From NCBI RefSeq assembly GCF_003046545.1, contig NZ_QAAA01000006.1, positions 86,303-150,302 of the forward strand: a stretch of DNA of 64,000 bases. The letters run 5' to 3'. The translations under genes were made by a program, and so were the position numbers. This DNA is from Rhodovulum imhoffii (GTDB lineage Bacteria; Pseudomonadota; Alphaproteobacteria; Rhodobacterales; Rhodobacteraceae). The notes beneath the pieces were generated by a model, which saw nothing but the letters and a program-made list of their open reading frames with translations, did no database searches and had not been told where the DNA came from. Of this stretch, positions 38,457 through 47,145 are shown one piece after another (the first letter of the stretch is position 1; the number at the start of each line of letters is the position of its first letter).

Positions 38457-39517
38457 CGCCGCTTGCCGACCTGCTGACCCGCCGCATTGCCGCGACCGGC
38501 CCGATCGGCGTAGCCGACTTCATGGCCGAGTGCCTGCTCCACCCCGGGCATGGCTATTACACCACACGCGATCCCTTCGGCGTGGCGGGGGATTTCACCA
38601 CCGCGCCGGAGATCTCCCAGATGTTCGGAGAACTCCTGGGCCTTTGGCTCGCGCAGGTCTGGCTGGAGCAGGGGTCTTGCAGCCCTTTCACGTTGGCAGA
38701 ACTCGGCCCCGGCCGGGGAACGCTGATGGCCGATGTCCTGCGCGCAACCCGGTCGGTCCCAAGGTTTCATGCAGCCCTGCGAGTGTACCTGGTGGAGGCT
38801 TCGCCCACCTTGCGCGCGGCACAACGACAGGCGCTGAACGGGTATGAGGCAACCTGGCTAACCGAAGTAACCGCCCTGCCCGAGGCGCCGCTGTTCCTGC
38901 TGGCCAACGAATTTTTCGATGCCCTGCCGATCCGTCAGTTTCAACGGGTGGACAACGGCTGGAGCGAACGCCAGATCGGGCTGGCGCGTGGCGCACTGGC
39001 CTTCGGCCTGTCCGCGCCAGCCCCGCTGGGGGCGCTGGAGCACCGGCTTTCCGACACCGCCCCCGGCGACATCGTGGAGACATGCCCCTCTGCGGGGGCC
39101 GTGGTGAAAACCATCTCCACCCGGATCGCCACCTACGGAGGGGCGGCGCTGATCGCGGATTACGGCAGCTGGCGGTCCTTGGGCGATACTTTGCAGGCCT
39201 TGCGCGGCCACACCCCCGAATCGCCCCTTGCGCATCCGGGCAAGGCCGACCTGACCGCCCATGTGGATTTCGAGGCGCTGGCCGGGGCTGCAACCGGGGT
39301 TCAGGTCAGCCCGATGATCTCCCAGGGTGTGCTGCTGGAACGGCTGGGCATCACCGCCCGTGCCCGTGCGCTTGCCCAAAACCTGGACGGCGCCGCACTG
39401 GAAAGCCATATCGCCGCACATCGCCGCTTGACCCACCCGCAGGAAATGGGAACGCTCTTCAAGATGCTGGCCCTGTTCCCCGACGGGGCGCCCCTGCCGC
39501 CCGGATTTGGCCAATGA
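38453..39517 (+). CDS. MidA-type SAM-dependent methyltransferase
   Basis: A 354-residue class I methyltransferase of the DUF185/MidA (NDUFAF7) family. [28 protein letters not shown]...[20 protein letters not shown] is the family opening, with [15 protein letters not shown] for SAM and [12 protein letters not shown] as the acidic block. Mitochondrial relatives methylate an Arg of complex I subunit NDUFS2, so a similar role here is plausible. The start overlaps lgt by 4 bp, and its stop overlaps the next start by 4 bp. Confidence 0.92.
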   Translation: MTPLADLLTRRIAATGPIGVADFMAECLLHPGHGYYTTRDPFGVAGDFTTAPEISQMFGELLGLWLAQVWLEQGSCSPFTLAELGPGRGTLMADVLRATRSVPRFHAALRVYLVEASPTLRAAQRQALNGYEATWLTEVTALPEAPLFLLANEFFDALPIRQFQRVDNGWSERQIGLARGALAFGLSAPAPLGALEHRLSDTAPGDIVETCPSAGAVVKTISTRIATYGGAALIADYGSWRSLGDTLQALRGHTPESPLAHPGKADLTAHVDFEALAGAATGVQVSPMISQGVLLERLGITARARALAQNLDGAALESHIAAHRRLTHPQEMGTLFKMLALFPDGAPLPPGFGQ

Positions 39518-40269
39518 CCCTGGAGATCGTGACGTCCGAAGACCTGCACCCCCTGCGCCACGGGTTCTTCACCCGGAGAGGCGGAGCATCGTCCGGGGTC
39601 TTCACGGGGCTCAATTGCGGGGGCGGATCATCGGACCTCTCGGAAGTGGTGCGAATCAACCGCAGCCGCGTGGCTCTGGCGATGGGGGTGGAGCCGGAGG
39701 CGCTAATCACCGCGCATCAGGTCCACTCGGCCGACGTGGCGGTGGTGGAGGCCCCGTTCGACACCCCCCCCAAGGTGGACGGGCTGGTGACCGCAACGCC
39801 GGGGCTGGCCCTGGCGGTTCTGACCGCCGATTGCCAGCCGGTGCTTTTGGCCGACACACGGGCCGGGGTCATAGGTGCCGCCCATGCGGGCTGGCGCGGG
39901 GCGCTGGACGGGGTGCTGGAAGCCACGCTGGACAAGATGGAAACCCTTGGCGCACACCGCGAAGACACGCACGCGATCATCGGCCCGGCGATCAGTCAGC
40001 GTGCCTATGAGGTCGGCCCTGAGTTCGTGGAAATCTTTCTTGCCGAAGACCCGGACTACAGCCGCTTTTTCGCGGGCGGCCAGGGGGACCGGATGCAGTT
40101 CGACCTGCCCGCTTTCGGTCTGCACCGGCTGCGCGAAGCGGGAATCGGGCGGGCCAGATGGACCCGTCACTGTACCTATTCGGACGCGGAGAAATTCTTT
40201 TCCTACCGCCGCAGCGTCCATGGCGGAGAGGCCGATTACGGGCGGCTGATCTCCGCCATCCGGCTTTAG
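39514..40269 (+). CDS. pgeF: PgeF-type peptidoglycan editing protein (YfiH family)
   Basis: A 251-residue protein of the laccase-like/YfiH family. Zinc ligands H71, C107 and H124 are seen in HQVHSADV, TADCQPVLL and AAHAGWRG. YfiH in E. coli removes wrongly placed serine from peptidoglycan precursors; many members are misnamed polyphenol oxidase or laccase. It is the last gene of the lgt operon and overlaps the convergent Lrp gene by 4 bp. Confidence 0.93.
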   Translation: MTLEIVTSEDLHPLRHGFFTRRGGASSGVFTGLNCGGGSSDLSEVVRINRSRVALAMGVEPEALITAHQVHSADVAVVEAPFDTPPKVDGLVTATPGLALAVLTADCQPVLLADTRAGVIGAAHAGWRGALDGVLEATLDKMETLGAHREDTHAIIGPAISQRAYEVGPEFVEIFLAEDPDYSRFFAGGQGDRMQFDLPAFGLHRLREAGIGRARWTRHCTYSDAEKFFSYRRSVHGGEADYGRLISAIRL

Positions 40270-40766
40270 GCCTTTCGGCTGAGCCGCTCCTCCAGAATTT
40301 CGAAGGGGACGCCCGGTTGATCCTTCGCACACCGAATCACGAGCGAGGTCTTCACGCTGGCGACATTGTCGGCCGCGGTGAGTTCCTCGGTCAGGAAGCT
40401 CTGGAAGGTCGAAAGGTCGGGGGCCACGCATTTGAGGACGAAATCGACCTCCCCGTTGAGCATGTGGCATTCGCGAACGAGGGGCCATTCGCGGCAGCGG
40501 GCCTCGAATTTCGACAGGTCGGCCTCGGCCTGGCTCAGCAGCCCGACCATTGCGAAGACCTGCACCTCGAATCCAAGTTCGCGCGCATCGACATCGGCGT
40601 GATAGCCGCGGATAAAACCTGCTTCTTCCAGTGTGCGGACCCGGCGCAGGCAGGGCGGGGCCGATATGCCCACGCGCCGCGCCAGTTCAACGTTCGTCAT
40701 GCGTCCATCGGCCTGAAGCTCCGCCAGGATCTTGCGGTCGATGGGATCGAGTTTGGACCCAGGCAT
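40266..40766 (-). CDS. Lrp/AsnC family transcriptional regulator
   Basis: A 166-residue regulator. The helix-turn-helix LDPIDRKILAELQADGRMTNVELARRVGISAPPCLRRVRTLEEAG comes first, followed by the RAM ligand domain with HMLNGEVDFVLKCVAPDLSTFQSFL. The start at 40764-40766 follows GGGGGAG. It is divergent from trxB with about 190 bp between starts and might regulate trxB. The effector is unknown. Confidence 0.92.
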   Translation of the reverse strand: MPGSKLDPIDRKILAELQADGRMTNVELARRVGISAPPCLRRVRTLEEAGFIRGYHADVDARELGFEVQVFAMVGLLSQAEADLSKFEARCREWPLVRECHMLNGEVDFVLKCVAPDLSTFQSFLTEELTAADNVASVKTSLVIRCAKDQPGVPFEILEERLSRKA

Positions 40767-40953
40767 GCCTGCTCCCCCAAGTTTTTTCGCGATACTATTC
40801 CCACGCCCCAGAACGCGCAATATTATTTCATAGGGGCGCAAGATTTTAAAAGCCGTTTCCCTCAGTCAGCGGCGGGCCGCAAGGCTCCGGGGCTTTAACA
40901 GGGGCGTGGCGCGGTCTATATCGGGTTCCGTTGCCAAAAGGAAAGGGGCAGAC

Positions 40954-41919
40954 ATGGGTGAAAATCGCCACAGCAAGGTTCTGATTATCGGCTCCGGCCC
41001 TGCGGGGTACACTGCGGCGGTCTATGCGTCCCGCGCGATGCTGGAACCGGTACTGATCCAGGGCCTGCAACCGGGGGGGCAGCTGACCATAACCACCGAG
41101 GTCGAAAATTGGCCCGGCGAGACCGAAATCCTGGGCCCAGATCTGATGCAGAAGATGGAAGGTCACGCCCGCGCCATGGGAACCGAGATCGTCCCGGACA
41201 CGATCACCGAACTGAACCTCTCCACCCGCCCCTTCAGGGCCACCGCGGACAGCGGAACCACCTATACCTGCGATGCACTGATCCTGGCGACCGGCGCACA
41301 GGCGAAATGGCTGGGCCTGCCTTCGGAAGAAAAATACAAGGGCTTCGGCGTGTCGGCCTGCGCGACCTGCGACGGGTTCTTCTATCGCGGCCAGGAGGTC
41401 GTGGTGGTCGGCGGCGGCAACGCGGCGGTCGAAGAGGCGCTGTTCCTGACGAATTTCGCCGCGAAGGTCACGCTGATCCACCGGCGCGATTCCCTGCGGG
41501 CCGAAAAAGTGCTGCAACAACGCCTGTTCAAGAACCCGAAGGTGGAGGTGCTTTGGAACCACACCGTAGAGGAAATCACGGGTACGCAAACACCGCCTGG
41601 CGTCGAGGGGCTGCGCGCGAAGCATGTCGGAACCGGCGCAATGACCGAAATCGCCTGCAAGGGCGTCTTCGTCGCCATCGGCCATGCCCCGGCATCGGAA
41701 CTGGTCAAGGGCCAGCTTGAAACCCACATGGGCGGCTACGTGGTCACACGACCGGGCAGCACCGTCACCTCGATCCCCGGTGTGTTCGCGGCGGGGGACC
41801 TGACGGATCACCTTTACCGGCAGGCGGTGACCTCGGCCGGGATGGGCTGCATGGCCGCGCTGGAGGCGGAACGTTTTCTCGCCGTGCAAGAAGACGGGGC
41901 CGAAACGGAAATCGCTTGA
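40954..41919 (+). CDS. trxB: Thioredoxin reductase
   Basis: A 321-residue FAD/NADPH enzyme that reduces thioredoxin. FAD motif GSGPAG is at 13-18, the redox pair C136/C139 sits in [15 protein letters not shown] motif GGGNAA is at about 153-158 and the second FAD block is [10 protein letters not shown]. The start at 40954 gives [19 protein letters not shown] strong terminator follows 7 bp past the stop. Confidence 0.97.
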   Translation: MGENRHSKVLIIGSGPAGYTAAVYASRAMLEPVLIQGLQPGGQLTITTEVENWPGETEILGPDLMQKMEGHARAMGTEIVPDTITELNLSTRPFRATADSGTTYTCDALILATGAQAKWLGLPSEEKYKGFGVSACATCDGFFYRGQEVVVVGGGNAAVEEALFLTNFAAKVTLIHRRDSLRAEKVLQQRLFKNPKVEVLWNHTVEEITGTQTPPGVEGLRAKHVGTGAMTEIACKGVFVAIGHAPASELVKGQLETHMGGYVVTRPGSTVTSIPGVFAAGDLTDHLYRQAVTSAGMGCMAALEAERFLAVQEDGAETEIA

Positions 41920-41925
41920 CCGGCC

Positions 41926-41952
41926 GGGGCCGGCCTTTCCGGCCCCGTTTTT
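41926..41952 (+). terminator. Terminator of trxB
   Basis: A GGGGCCGG/CCGGCCCC stem (41926-41946) with a five-base loop is followed by GTTTTT. This is a classical intrinsic terminator. Confidence 0.93.
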
Positions 41953-42103
41953 CCGCCCGCGCGCAAATAGCGTTGCAGGAATGGGGCCATTCCCGAAGAA
42001 TTCTTCCTTTTCGGGCCAAATCGCCCGCTATGGCTGGACTCCACGACAGGGCGGACGTTAGGACGCCTCCACAACAATGGCCGCCCGCGAAAGAGTTATC
42101 GAT

Positions 42104-43807
42104 ATGCCGAACAACCTTGCCCCCATCCCAGAGCTGTATGTTTCCCACGACAGCGCCCAAAAGCTGAAGCACGAGGCCGCCAGCCTGCCCAGCTGGGATA
42201 TGACGCCGCGTCAGATCTGCGATCTGGAGCTGCTGATGAACGGCGGGTTCAATCCGCTCAAGGGGTTTCTCTCGGAGGACGATTACAACAGCGTCGTGGA
42301 CTCCATGCGACTGGCCGATGGCACGCTCTGGCCGATTCCGATCACGCTCGACGTGTCGGAAGAATTCGCCGCCGGCATCGAACCGGGACAGGATATCGCC
42401 CTGCGCGATCAGGAAGGCGTGATCCTTGCCACGCTGTCCGTCACCGATCGCTGGACGCCCGACAAATCCCGCGAGGCGGAAAAGGTCTTCGGTGCCGACG
42501 ATCTTGCCCACCCGGCCGTGAATTACCTGCATAACGTGGCCGGGCCGGTTTACCTGGGGGGTGCGATCACCGGTATCCAGCCGCCGGTGCATTACGACTT
42601 CCGCGGCCGCCGCGATACCCCGAACGAATTGCGTGCCCTGTTCCGAAAGCTGGGCTGGCGCCGTATCGTCGCCTTCCAGACCCGCAACCCCCTGCACAGG
42701 GCACACCAGGAACTGACCTTCCGCGCCGCGAAGGAAGCACAGGCCAACCTGCTGATCCACCCGGTCGTGGGCATGACCAAACCCGGCGACGTGGATCATT
42801 TCACCCGCGTGCGGTGCTATGAGGCCGTTCTGGACAAGTACCCGCAATCCACCACCACGATGTCGCTGCTGAACCTCGCCATGCGCATGGCCGGCCCGCG
42901 GGAGGCCGTCTGGCACGGGATCATCCGCCGCAACCACGGCTGTACCCATTTCATCGTCGGCCGCGACCATGCCGGGCCGGGCAAGAACAGTGCCGGGCAG
43001 GATTTCTACGGCCCGTATGACGCACAAGACCTGTTCCGCCAGTACGAAGAGGAAATCGGCCTTGAGATGGTGGACTTCAAACACATGGTCTATGTGCAGG
43101 AGCGCGCCCAATACGAACCCGCCGACGAGATCGAGGACGGGGTGACGGTGCTGAACATTTCCGGCACAGAACTGCGCCGCCGCCTGGCCGAGGGGCTGGA
43201 AATCCCTGAGTGGTTTTCCTTCCCCGAAGTGGTGAAGGAACTGCGCCGCACCCGTCCGCCACGTTCACGGCAGGGCTTTACCGTATTCTTCACCGGGCTT
43301 TCCGGTTCGGGCAAATCCACCATCGCAAATGCGCTGATGGTCAAGCTGATGGAGATGGGCGGCAGGCCGGTGACGCTCCTGGACGGGGATGTGGTACGCA
43401 AGCATCTGTCCTCGGAACTGGGCTTTTCCAAGGAACACCGGGATATCAACATCCGCCGTATCGGGTACGTAGCCTCCGAAATCACCAAGAACGGCGGAAT
43501 CGCCATCTGCGCCCCGATCGCCCCCTACACCTCCACCCGCCGTGCCGTGCGCGAGATGATCGAAGACTATGGCGCCTTTTGCGAAGTGCACGTGGCGACT
43601 CCGCTCGAGGAATGTGAGCGCCGGGACCGCAAGGGGCTGTACAAGCTCGCCCGCGAAGGCAAGATCAAGGAGTTCACCGGCATTTCCGATCCGTATGAGG
43701 AGCCGGCCTCCCCCGAGCTGCGTGTCGATACCACCGGCGTGGATGTCGATAACTGCGCCCATCAGGTTATCCTGAAGCTGGAGCAACTCGGCCTCATCGC
43801 GGGTTGA
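42104..43807 (+). CDS. Bifunctional sulfate adenylyltransferase/adenylylsulfate kinase
   Basis: A 567-residue fusion that makes APS from sulfate and then phosphorylates it to PAPS. The sulfurylase half carries QTRNPLHRAHQE at 192-203 and GRDHAGPG further on. The kinase half has P-loop GLSGSGKST at 398-406 and the FSKEHRDINIRRIG block. This order (sat then cysC) is found in several alphaproteobacteria in place of CysDN. The ATG at 42104 gives MPNNLAPIPELYVSHDSA; an earlier ATG at 42077 would add nine residues. No other assimilation gene is adjacent. Confidence 0.95.
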   Translation: MPNNLAPIPELYVSHDSAQKLKHEAASLPSWDMTPRQICDLELLMNGGFNPLKGFLSEDDYNSVVDSMRLADGTLWPIPITLDVSEEFAAGIEPGQDIALRDQEGVILATLSVTDRWTPDKSREAEKVFGADDLAHPAVNYLHNVAGPVYLGGAITGIQPPVHYDFRGRRDTPNELRALFRKLGWRRIVAFQTRNPLHRAHQELTFRAAKEAQANLLIHPVVGMTKPGDVDHFTRVRCYEAVLDKYPQSTTTMSLLNLAMRMAGPREAVWHGIIRRNHGCTHFIVGRDHAGPGKNSAGQDFYGPYDAQDLFRQYEEEIGLEMVDFKHMVYVQERAQYEPADEIEDGVTVLNISGTELRRRLAEGLEIPEWFSFPEVVKELRRTRPPRSRQGFTVFFTGLSGSGKSTIANALMVKLMEMGGRPVTLLDGDVVRKHLSSELGFSKEHRDINIRRIGYVASEITKNGGIAICAPIAPYTSTRRAVREMIEDYGAFCEVHVATPLEECERRDRKGLYKLAREGKIKEFTGISDPYEEPASPELRVDTTGVDVDNCAHQVILKLEQLGLIAG

Positions 43808-43922
43808 GACGTTCTTTCCGGCGCCTCCGTTTGCGCGGGGGCGCCCCAGATTACACGCCAAAGCTGCGACATATTGCGTTTGTTCGTCCTGTCGTTGATC
43901 TTCCTCAAGGTGTCTTTCACAT

Positions 43923-43951
43923 TTTCGACAATCCTTTGGGGGTGGTCGAAA
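43923..43951 (+). promoter_or_regulatory. Inverted repeat in the leader of the peptide gene
   Basis: TTTCGAC (43923-43929) and GTCGAAA (43945-43951) are perfect 7-bp arms around 15 bases. The site ends 13 bp ahead of the peptide ATG, so it could fold in the mRNA next to the GGGGGA ribosome site or act as an operator. Confidence 0.45.
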
Positions 43952-43964
43952 CACGGGGGAACCG

Positions 43965-44174
43965 ATGACACAAAAGTCTCTGCTCGACTCTGCCAGCGAA
44001 GAGGAAATGGCCGAAGCGCTGACTTTCCTGCGCAACTTCAAGAAGCCCGGCAACGGGTTGGACTCGGCCTCCGAGACCGTCCGTGCCCATGCCTGCAATG
44101 AAAACTGCGATTGCTATATCGAACTGGAGGTGTTGCAGGCGGCGGGAATCGGCGGCTACCGCTACGGCAGTTGA
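43965..44174 (+). CDS. Putative radical-SAM-modified peptide precursor
   Basis: A 69-residue peptide starting at ATG 43965 behind a GGGGGA site. Residues 1-42 are polar and helix-prone, like a leader (EEEMAEALTFLRNF). Residues 43-69 hold three Cys (C44, C48, C50 in ACNENCDCY) and then a Gly/Tyr-rich tail (AGIGGYRYGS). The segment LDSASE occurs at 7-12 and again at 32-37. It has no signal peptide or membrane helix. Its stop is 2 bp before a radical SAM/SPASM gene, which strongly suggests that it is the substrate. I do not recognise the peptide family, and the cleavage site and the modified residues are unknown. Confidence 0.68.
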   Translation: MTQKSLLDSASEEEMAEALTFLRNFKKPGNGLDSASETVRAHACNENCDCYIELEVLQAAGIGGYRYGS

Positions 44175-44176
44175 GC

Positions 44177-45658
44177 ATGCCGAACCATCTCCGGGCGGGG
44201 GGCCTGCCGCTCGCCCGGTTTCGGACCGCGCGGCACGGCTATGTCTACGACGCCGCCACCAACCAGATCCTGCGCCTGCCCGATGACCTGTGGCAGCGCC
44301 TGCCGGCCCTTCTTCGCAATAGCGGCGCGCCCCTGCCACGCCTTCTGGCGCGTCTGCAACGGGAGGCGGGCGTCCTGAGCCCCCAACGTCCGGCCCGCGT
44401 TACGGCCCGGTCGGTTCCCCATGACGGTGACCGCTTGTTCTCCCTGATCCTGAACGTGACCGAGGCCTGCAATATCCGGTGCGGCTATTGTGTTTACGGT
44501 GGCGCCTACATGGGCAAGCGTGCTCATGGCAACCGCCGCATGACGCTGGAAACCGCGAAACGCGCCATCGACCACCTTGCCCGCCACGACGCGAACACCG
44601 CCTACCCTTTCCGCATGCTGGGATGGTACGGCGGCGAACCGTTGATGAATTTCGCGCTGATCCGTGAGTCCGCCGCCTGTTTCAAATCGGTCTTTTCCGG
44701 GCACGAGGCCCGTTTTCACCTGACCAGCAACGCCGTCCACTGGCCCGATGCGGTTCTGGACTTCCTGATCGCGGAGAAGGTGGACCTCGTCATCAGCCTT
44801 GACGGCCCGCAGCCGGTGCATGACCGCAACCGCACCGGGCCGAAGGGGGAGGGCACCCATTCGCGCGTGATGGAAAGCATCGCCCGCCTGCGCGCCCGGT
44901 CGGAAAGCTATTTCCGCCGCCACGTCACCCTGAACGCCGTGGGGACGGCCCCGCTGGATCTGGTCGAACTGGACAGGTTCTTTTCCGAATTCCCGGTGCA
45001 GGCGGCGCTGTCTTCGGTCGAGCCGACCCAATTCACCCCCGCGACGGACCCGCTGCCCGCCCGAGGCTGGCCGGAAATGAAGGCAAAATTCCTGAAAGGG
45101 TGCCTTTCGGGTACGTTCGAAACCCCCGCCTTCCGCGAACGGGGCTACGCCTTTGTTTACTATCTCTTCATCCGGGATATGGAACGCCTGCACCGCCGCA
45201 TTGTCGACACCGGATTCCCCGAAACCCTGGAGGGGTTTTCCAACTGCGCGCCGGGGCAGGAGCGCCTGTTCGTTTCCACAGACGGGACTTTTGAGACCTG
45301 CGAAAAAACGGAAGGCTGCGCAAGAATGCGGCTGGGGAACGTGACAGACGGGGTCAGCGCCCAGGCTGTCACCCGGATCTACAGGGGGTTCAACGCGCTG
45401 GGGCACGCAAGCTGCCGATCCTGTTTCAACCTGCGCCTGTGCCGGATATGCTTTGCCCATGCCCAGATGGGCGATGGATTTTCCTCCGCCAAACGGGCAT
45501 GGAACTGCCGCACATTGCGGGCACGCACCCGTGAAATGCTGTCCCTTTATTGCGAGATTCTGGAACGCGACCCAACGGCGCTGAATTTCATCAGTGAACG
45601 TTTACCGGCGACAGGTCGTTCTGCCGTGCCAGCACGAAGGCCAACTGCCGATCCCTGA
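44177..45658 (+). CDS. Radical SAM/SPASM peptide-modifying enzyme
   Basis: A 493-residue enzyme. Residues about 15-85 (GYVYDAATNQILRLPDDLW...) resemble the leader-binding N-terminal region of SCIFF-type maturases. The radical SAM cluster motif CNIRCGYC gives C98, C102 and C105, followed by GWYGGEP (149-155). The C-terminal SPASM region has C357, GX4C at G370-C375, C381, then C413, C416, C422, C425 and C444, enough for two extra 4Fe-4S clusters. Such enzymes make thioether or carbon cross-links in peptides, usually on Cys. It directly follows the precursor gene; no protease or exporter is adjacent. The last 68 bp overlap the convergent DUF1150 gene. Confidence 0.9.
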   Translation: MPNHLRAGGLPLARFRTARHGYVYDAATNQILRLPDDLWQRLPALLRNSGAPLPRLLARLQREAGVLSPQRPARVTARSVPHDGDRLFSLILNVTEACNIRCGYCVYGGAYMGKRAHGNRRMTLETAKRAIDHLARHDANTAYPFRMLGWYGGEPLMNFALIRESAACFKSVFSGHEARFHLTSNAVHWPDAVLDFLIAEKVDLVISLDGPQPVHDRNRTGPKGEGTHSRVMESIARLRARSESYFRRHVTLNAVGTAPLDLVELDRFFSEFPVQAALSSVEPTQFTPATDPLPARGWPEMKAKFLKGCLSGTFETPAFRERGYAFVYYLFIRDMERLHRRIVDTGFPETLEGFSNCAPGQERLFVSTDGTFETCEKTEGCARMRLGNVTDGVSAQAVTRIYRGFNALGHASCRSCFNLRLCRICFAHAQMGDGFSSAKRAWNCRTLRARTREMLSLYCEILERDPTALNFISERLPATGRSAVPARRPTADP

Positions 45659-45818
45659 CCAGCGCCAGCCGCTCTCCGCTGACATCATGCACGGCATAGA
45701 TCTTGTCCATCCCCTGCGCCTGTTCGCGCAACCCCTCGGGCAGGTCTTTCACCCGGACGGGGCGGACGTACACAATCTTTTTCCCGCTTTTCGGGAGATT
45801 TTCGTATTCGGCTTCCAT
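45591..45818 (-). CDS. DUF1150 family protein
   Basis: A 75-residue protein. NLPKSGKKIVYVRPVRVKDLPEGLREQAQGMDKIYAVHDVSGERLALVRDRQLAF is the family core. The ATG at 45816-45818 has TGAGG ahead of it; a GTG at 45828-45830 overlapping the hsp20 stop is an alternative start. DUF1150 genes commonly follow an hsp20 gene in alphaproteobacteria, as here. Function unknown, probably linked to the heat-shock partner. Its 3' end runs 68 bp into the radical SAM gene on the other strand. Confidence 0.85.
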   Translation of the reverse strand: MEAEYENLPKSGKKIVYVRPVRVKDLPEGLREQAQGMDKIYAVHDVSGERLALVRDRQLAFVLARQNDLSPVNVH

Positions 45819-45826
45819 GTCAAACC

Positions 45827-46240
45827 TCACGCCCGGTTGATACGGATTGTTTGCACGACAGTCTCGGGTACCGCACGTTCCAGATCCACGTGCAACAGAC
45901 CGTTTTCCAGCATGGCACCGGCGACCTCTACGCCTTCGGCCAACACAAAGCTGCGCTGGAACTGGCGCGCGGCAATCCCGCGGTGGAGGAATACACGCTC
46001 CGCGCCATCTTCGGCCTGACGGCCGCGGATGACCAATTGCCGGTTCTCGACAGTGATCGAAAGATCTTCGTCGCGAAACCCCGCCACCGCCAGCGTGATG
46101 CGATAGGCGTTTTCCGAGGTCTGTTCGATATTGAAAGGCGGATACCCCTCGTTGCCGGCCTTGGCCGTACGTTCGACGAGGCGCTCGAGTTGCTCAAACC
46201 CCAACAGGAAGGGATGTGAGCCTAAGGTCAGTTTTGTCAT
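45827..46240 (-). CDS. Small heat shock protein, Hsp20/alpha-crystallin
   Basis: A 137-residue ATP-independent chaperone that holds unfolding proteins. The alpha-crystallin domain spans about 35-130: YPPFNIEQTSENAYRITLAVAGFRDEDLSITVENRQLVIRGR, then FQRSFVLAEGVEVAGAMLENGLLHVDL. The C-terminal IRI (IxI motif) needed for assembly is present. An IbpA-like N-terminus (HPFLLGFEQLERLVERTAKAGNEGYPPFNIE) is recognisable. It is followed closely by DUF1150. Confidence 0.94.
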   Translation of the reverse strand: MTKLTLGSHPFLLGFEQLERLVERTAKAGNEGYPPFNIEQTSENAYRITLAVAGFRDEDLSITVENRQLVIRGRQAEDGAERVFLHRGIAARQFQRSFVLAEGVEVAGAMLENGLLHVDLERAVPETVVQTIRINRA

Positions 46241-46395
46241 CTGGCAAGTCCTTGATAAAGCGACCTGAAGCGGCCCCGATCATGGCGACCGCCCATCAGA
46301 TATGGGCACCTCGCCGCGCCCCCGCAAGAGGTTCTTCCCGTGACAGAAGAAAAAGGCTATCTTGATGCGTCGCTAACGGTCTGCCCGGAGCCCCG

Positions 46396-46614
46396 ATGAA
46401 CATCTCCAGCGAAATGAACTCGGAAGACGTGTTGCGCGTCAAGCTAGAGGTACTGCGCGACGAACATCGCGACCTCGATGACGCCATAAAGGCGCTCCAG
46501 GAAAAGGGCACCGCCAGCAGTTTCACGCTGATGAGATTCAAGCGGCAGAAACTGGCTCTGAAAGACCGGATTGCCCGGATCGAGGACCAACTGACACCGG
46601 ACATCATTGCGTAA
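46396..46614 (+). CDS. YdcH family (DUF465) protein
   Basis: A 72-residue helical protein. LRVKLEVLRDEHRDLDDAIKALQEKG...LMRFKRQKLALKDRIARIEDQL is the YdcH coiled-coil hairpin. No known role. It is upstream of purE by 45 bp on the same strand, and may share its transcript. Confidence 0.88.
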   Translation: MNISSEMNSEDVLRVKLEVLRDEHRDLDDAIKALQEKGTASSFTLMRFKRQKLALKDRIARIEDQLTPDIIA

Positions 46615-46659
46615 CACGCGCCGCTGACTATAGTGCCCGCAAATCAAGGCGGGGAAACG

Positions 46660-47145
46660 ATGACCGTAAAAGTCGGCATAATCATGGGCAGCCAGTCCGA
46701 CTGGCCAACCATGAAAGAAACAGCGGATATTCTGGATACGCTTGGCGTGGCCTACGAAGCGCGGATCGTCTCCGCCCATCGCACGCCCGACAGATTGTGG
46801 GAATACGGCAAGACCGCTATCGCGCGCGGGCTGGAGGTTATCGTCGCAGGCGCGGGCGGCGCGGCCCACCTGCCGGGCATGATCGCCAGCAAGACCCGCC
46901 TGCCGGTGATCGGCGTGCCGGTGCAGACACGGGCGCTTTCGGGGCTGGACAGCCTTTACTCCATCGTGCAGATGCCGCGTGGATTTCCGGTGGCGACCAT
47001 GGCGATCGGCGCAGCGGGGGCGGCCAATGCCGGGCTGATGGCTGCCGGAATCCTTGCCTTGAACGATCCGGACCTGGCCCGGCGCCTTGACGACTGGCGG
47101 ACAGCCCTGTCCACGGCCATCCCCGAGGACCCCCGGCATGACTAA
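46660..47145 (+). CDS. purE: N5-carboxyaminoimidazole ribonucleotide mutase
   Basis: A 161-residue class I PurE that moves the carboxyl group from N5-CAIR to CAIR in purine synthesis. [13 protein letters not shown] is the nucleotide loop, SAHRTPDRL and [12 protein letters not shown] follow, then [29 protein letters not shown]. The start at 46660 gives [10 protein letters not shown]. Its stop overlaps purK by 8 bp. Confidence 0.97.
   Translation: MTVKVGIIMGSQSDWPTMKETADILDTLGVAYEARIVSAHRTPDRLWEYGKTAIARGLEVIVAGAGGAAHLPGMIASKTRLPVIGVPVQTRALSGLDSLYSIVQMPRGFPVATMAIGAAGAANAGLMAAGILALNDPDLARRLDDWRTALSTAIPEDPRHD

Noticed and set aside
43874..44101. Open frame with a hydrophobic start overlapping the precursor gene
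   Set aside because: MRLFVLSLIFLKVSF looks like a signal peptide but it has no ribosome site, ends in random Arg/Gln-rich sequence and overlaps the better-supported peptide gene.
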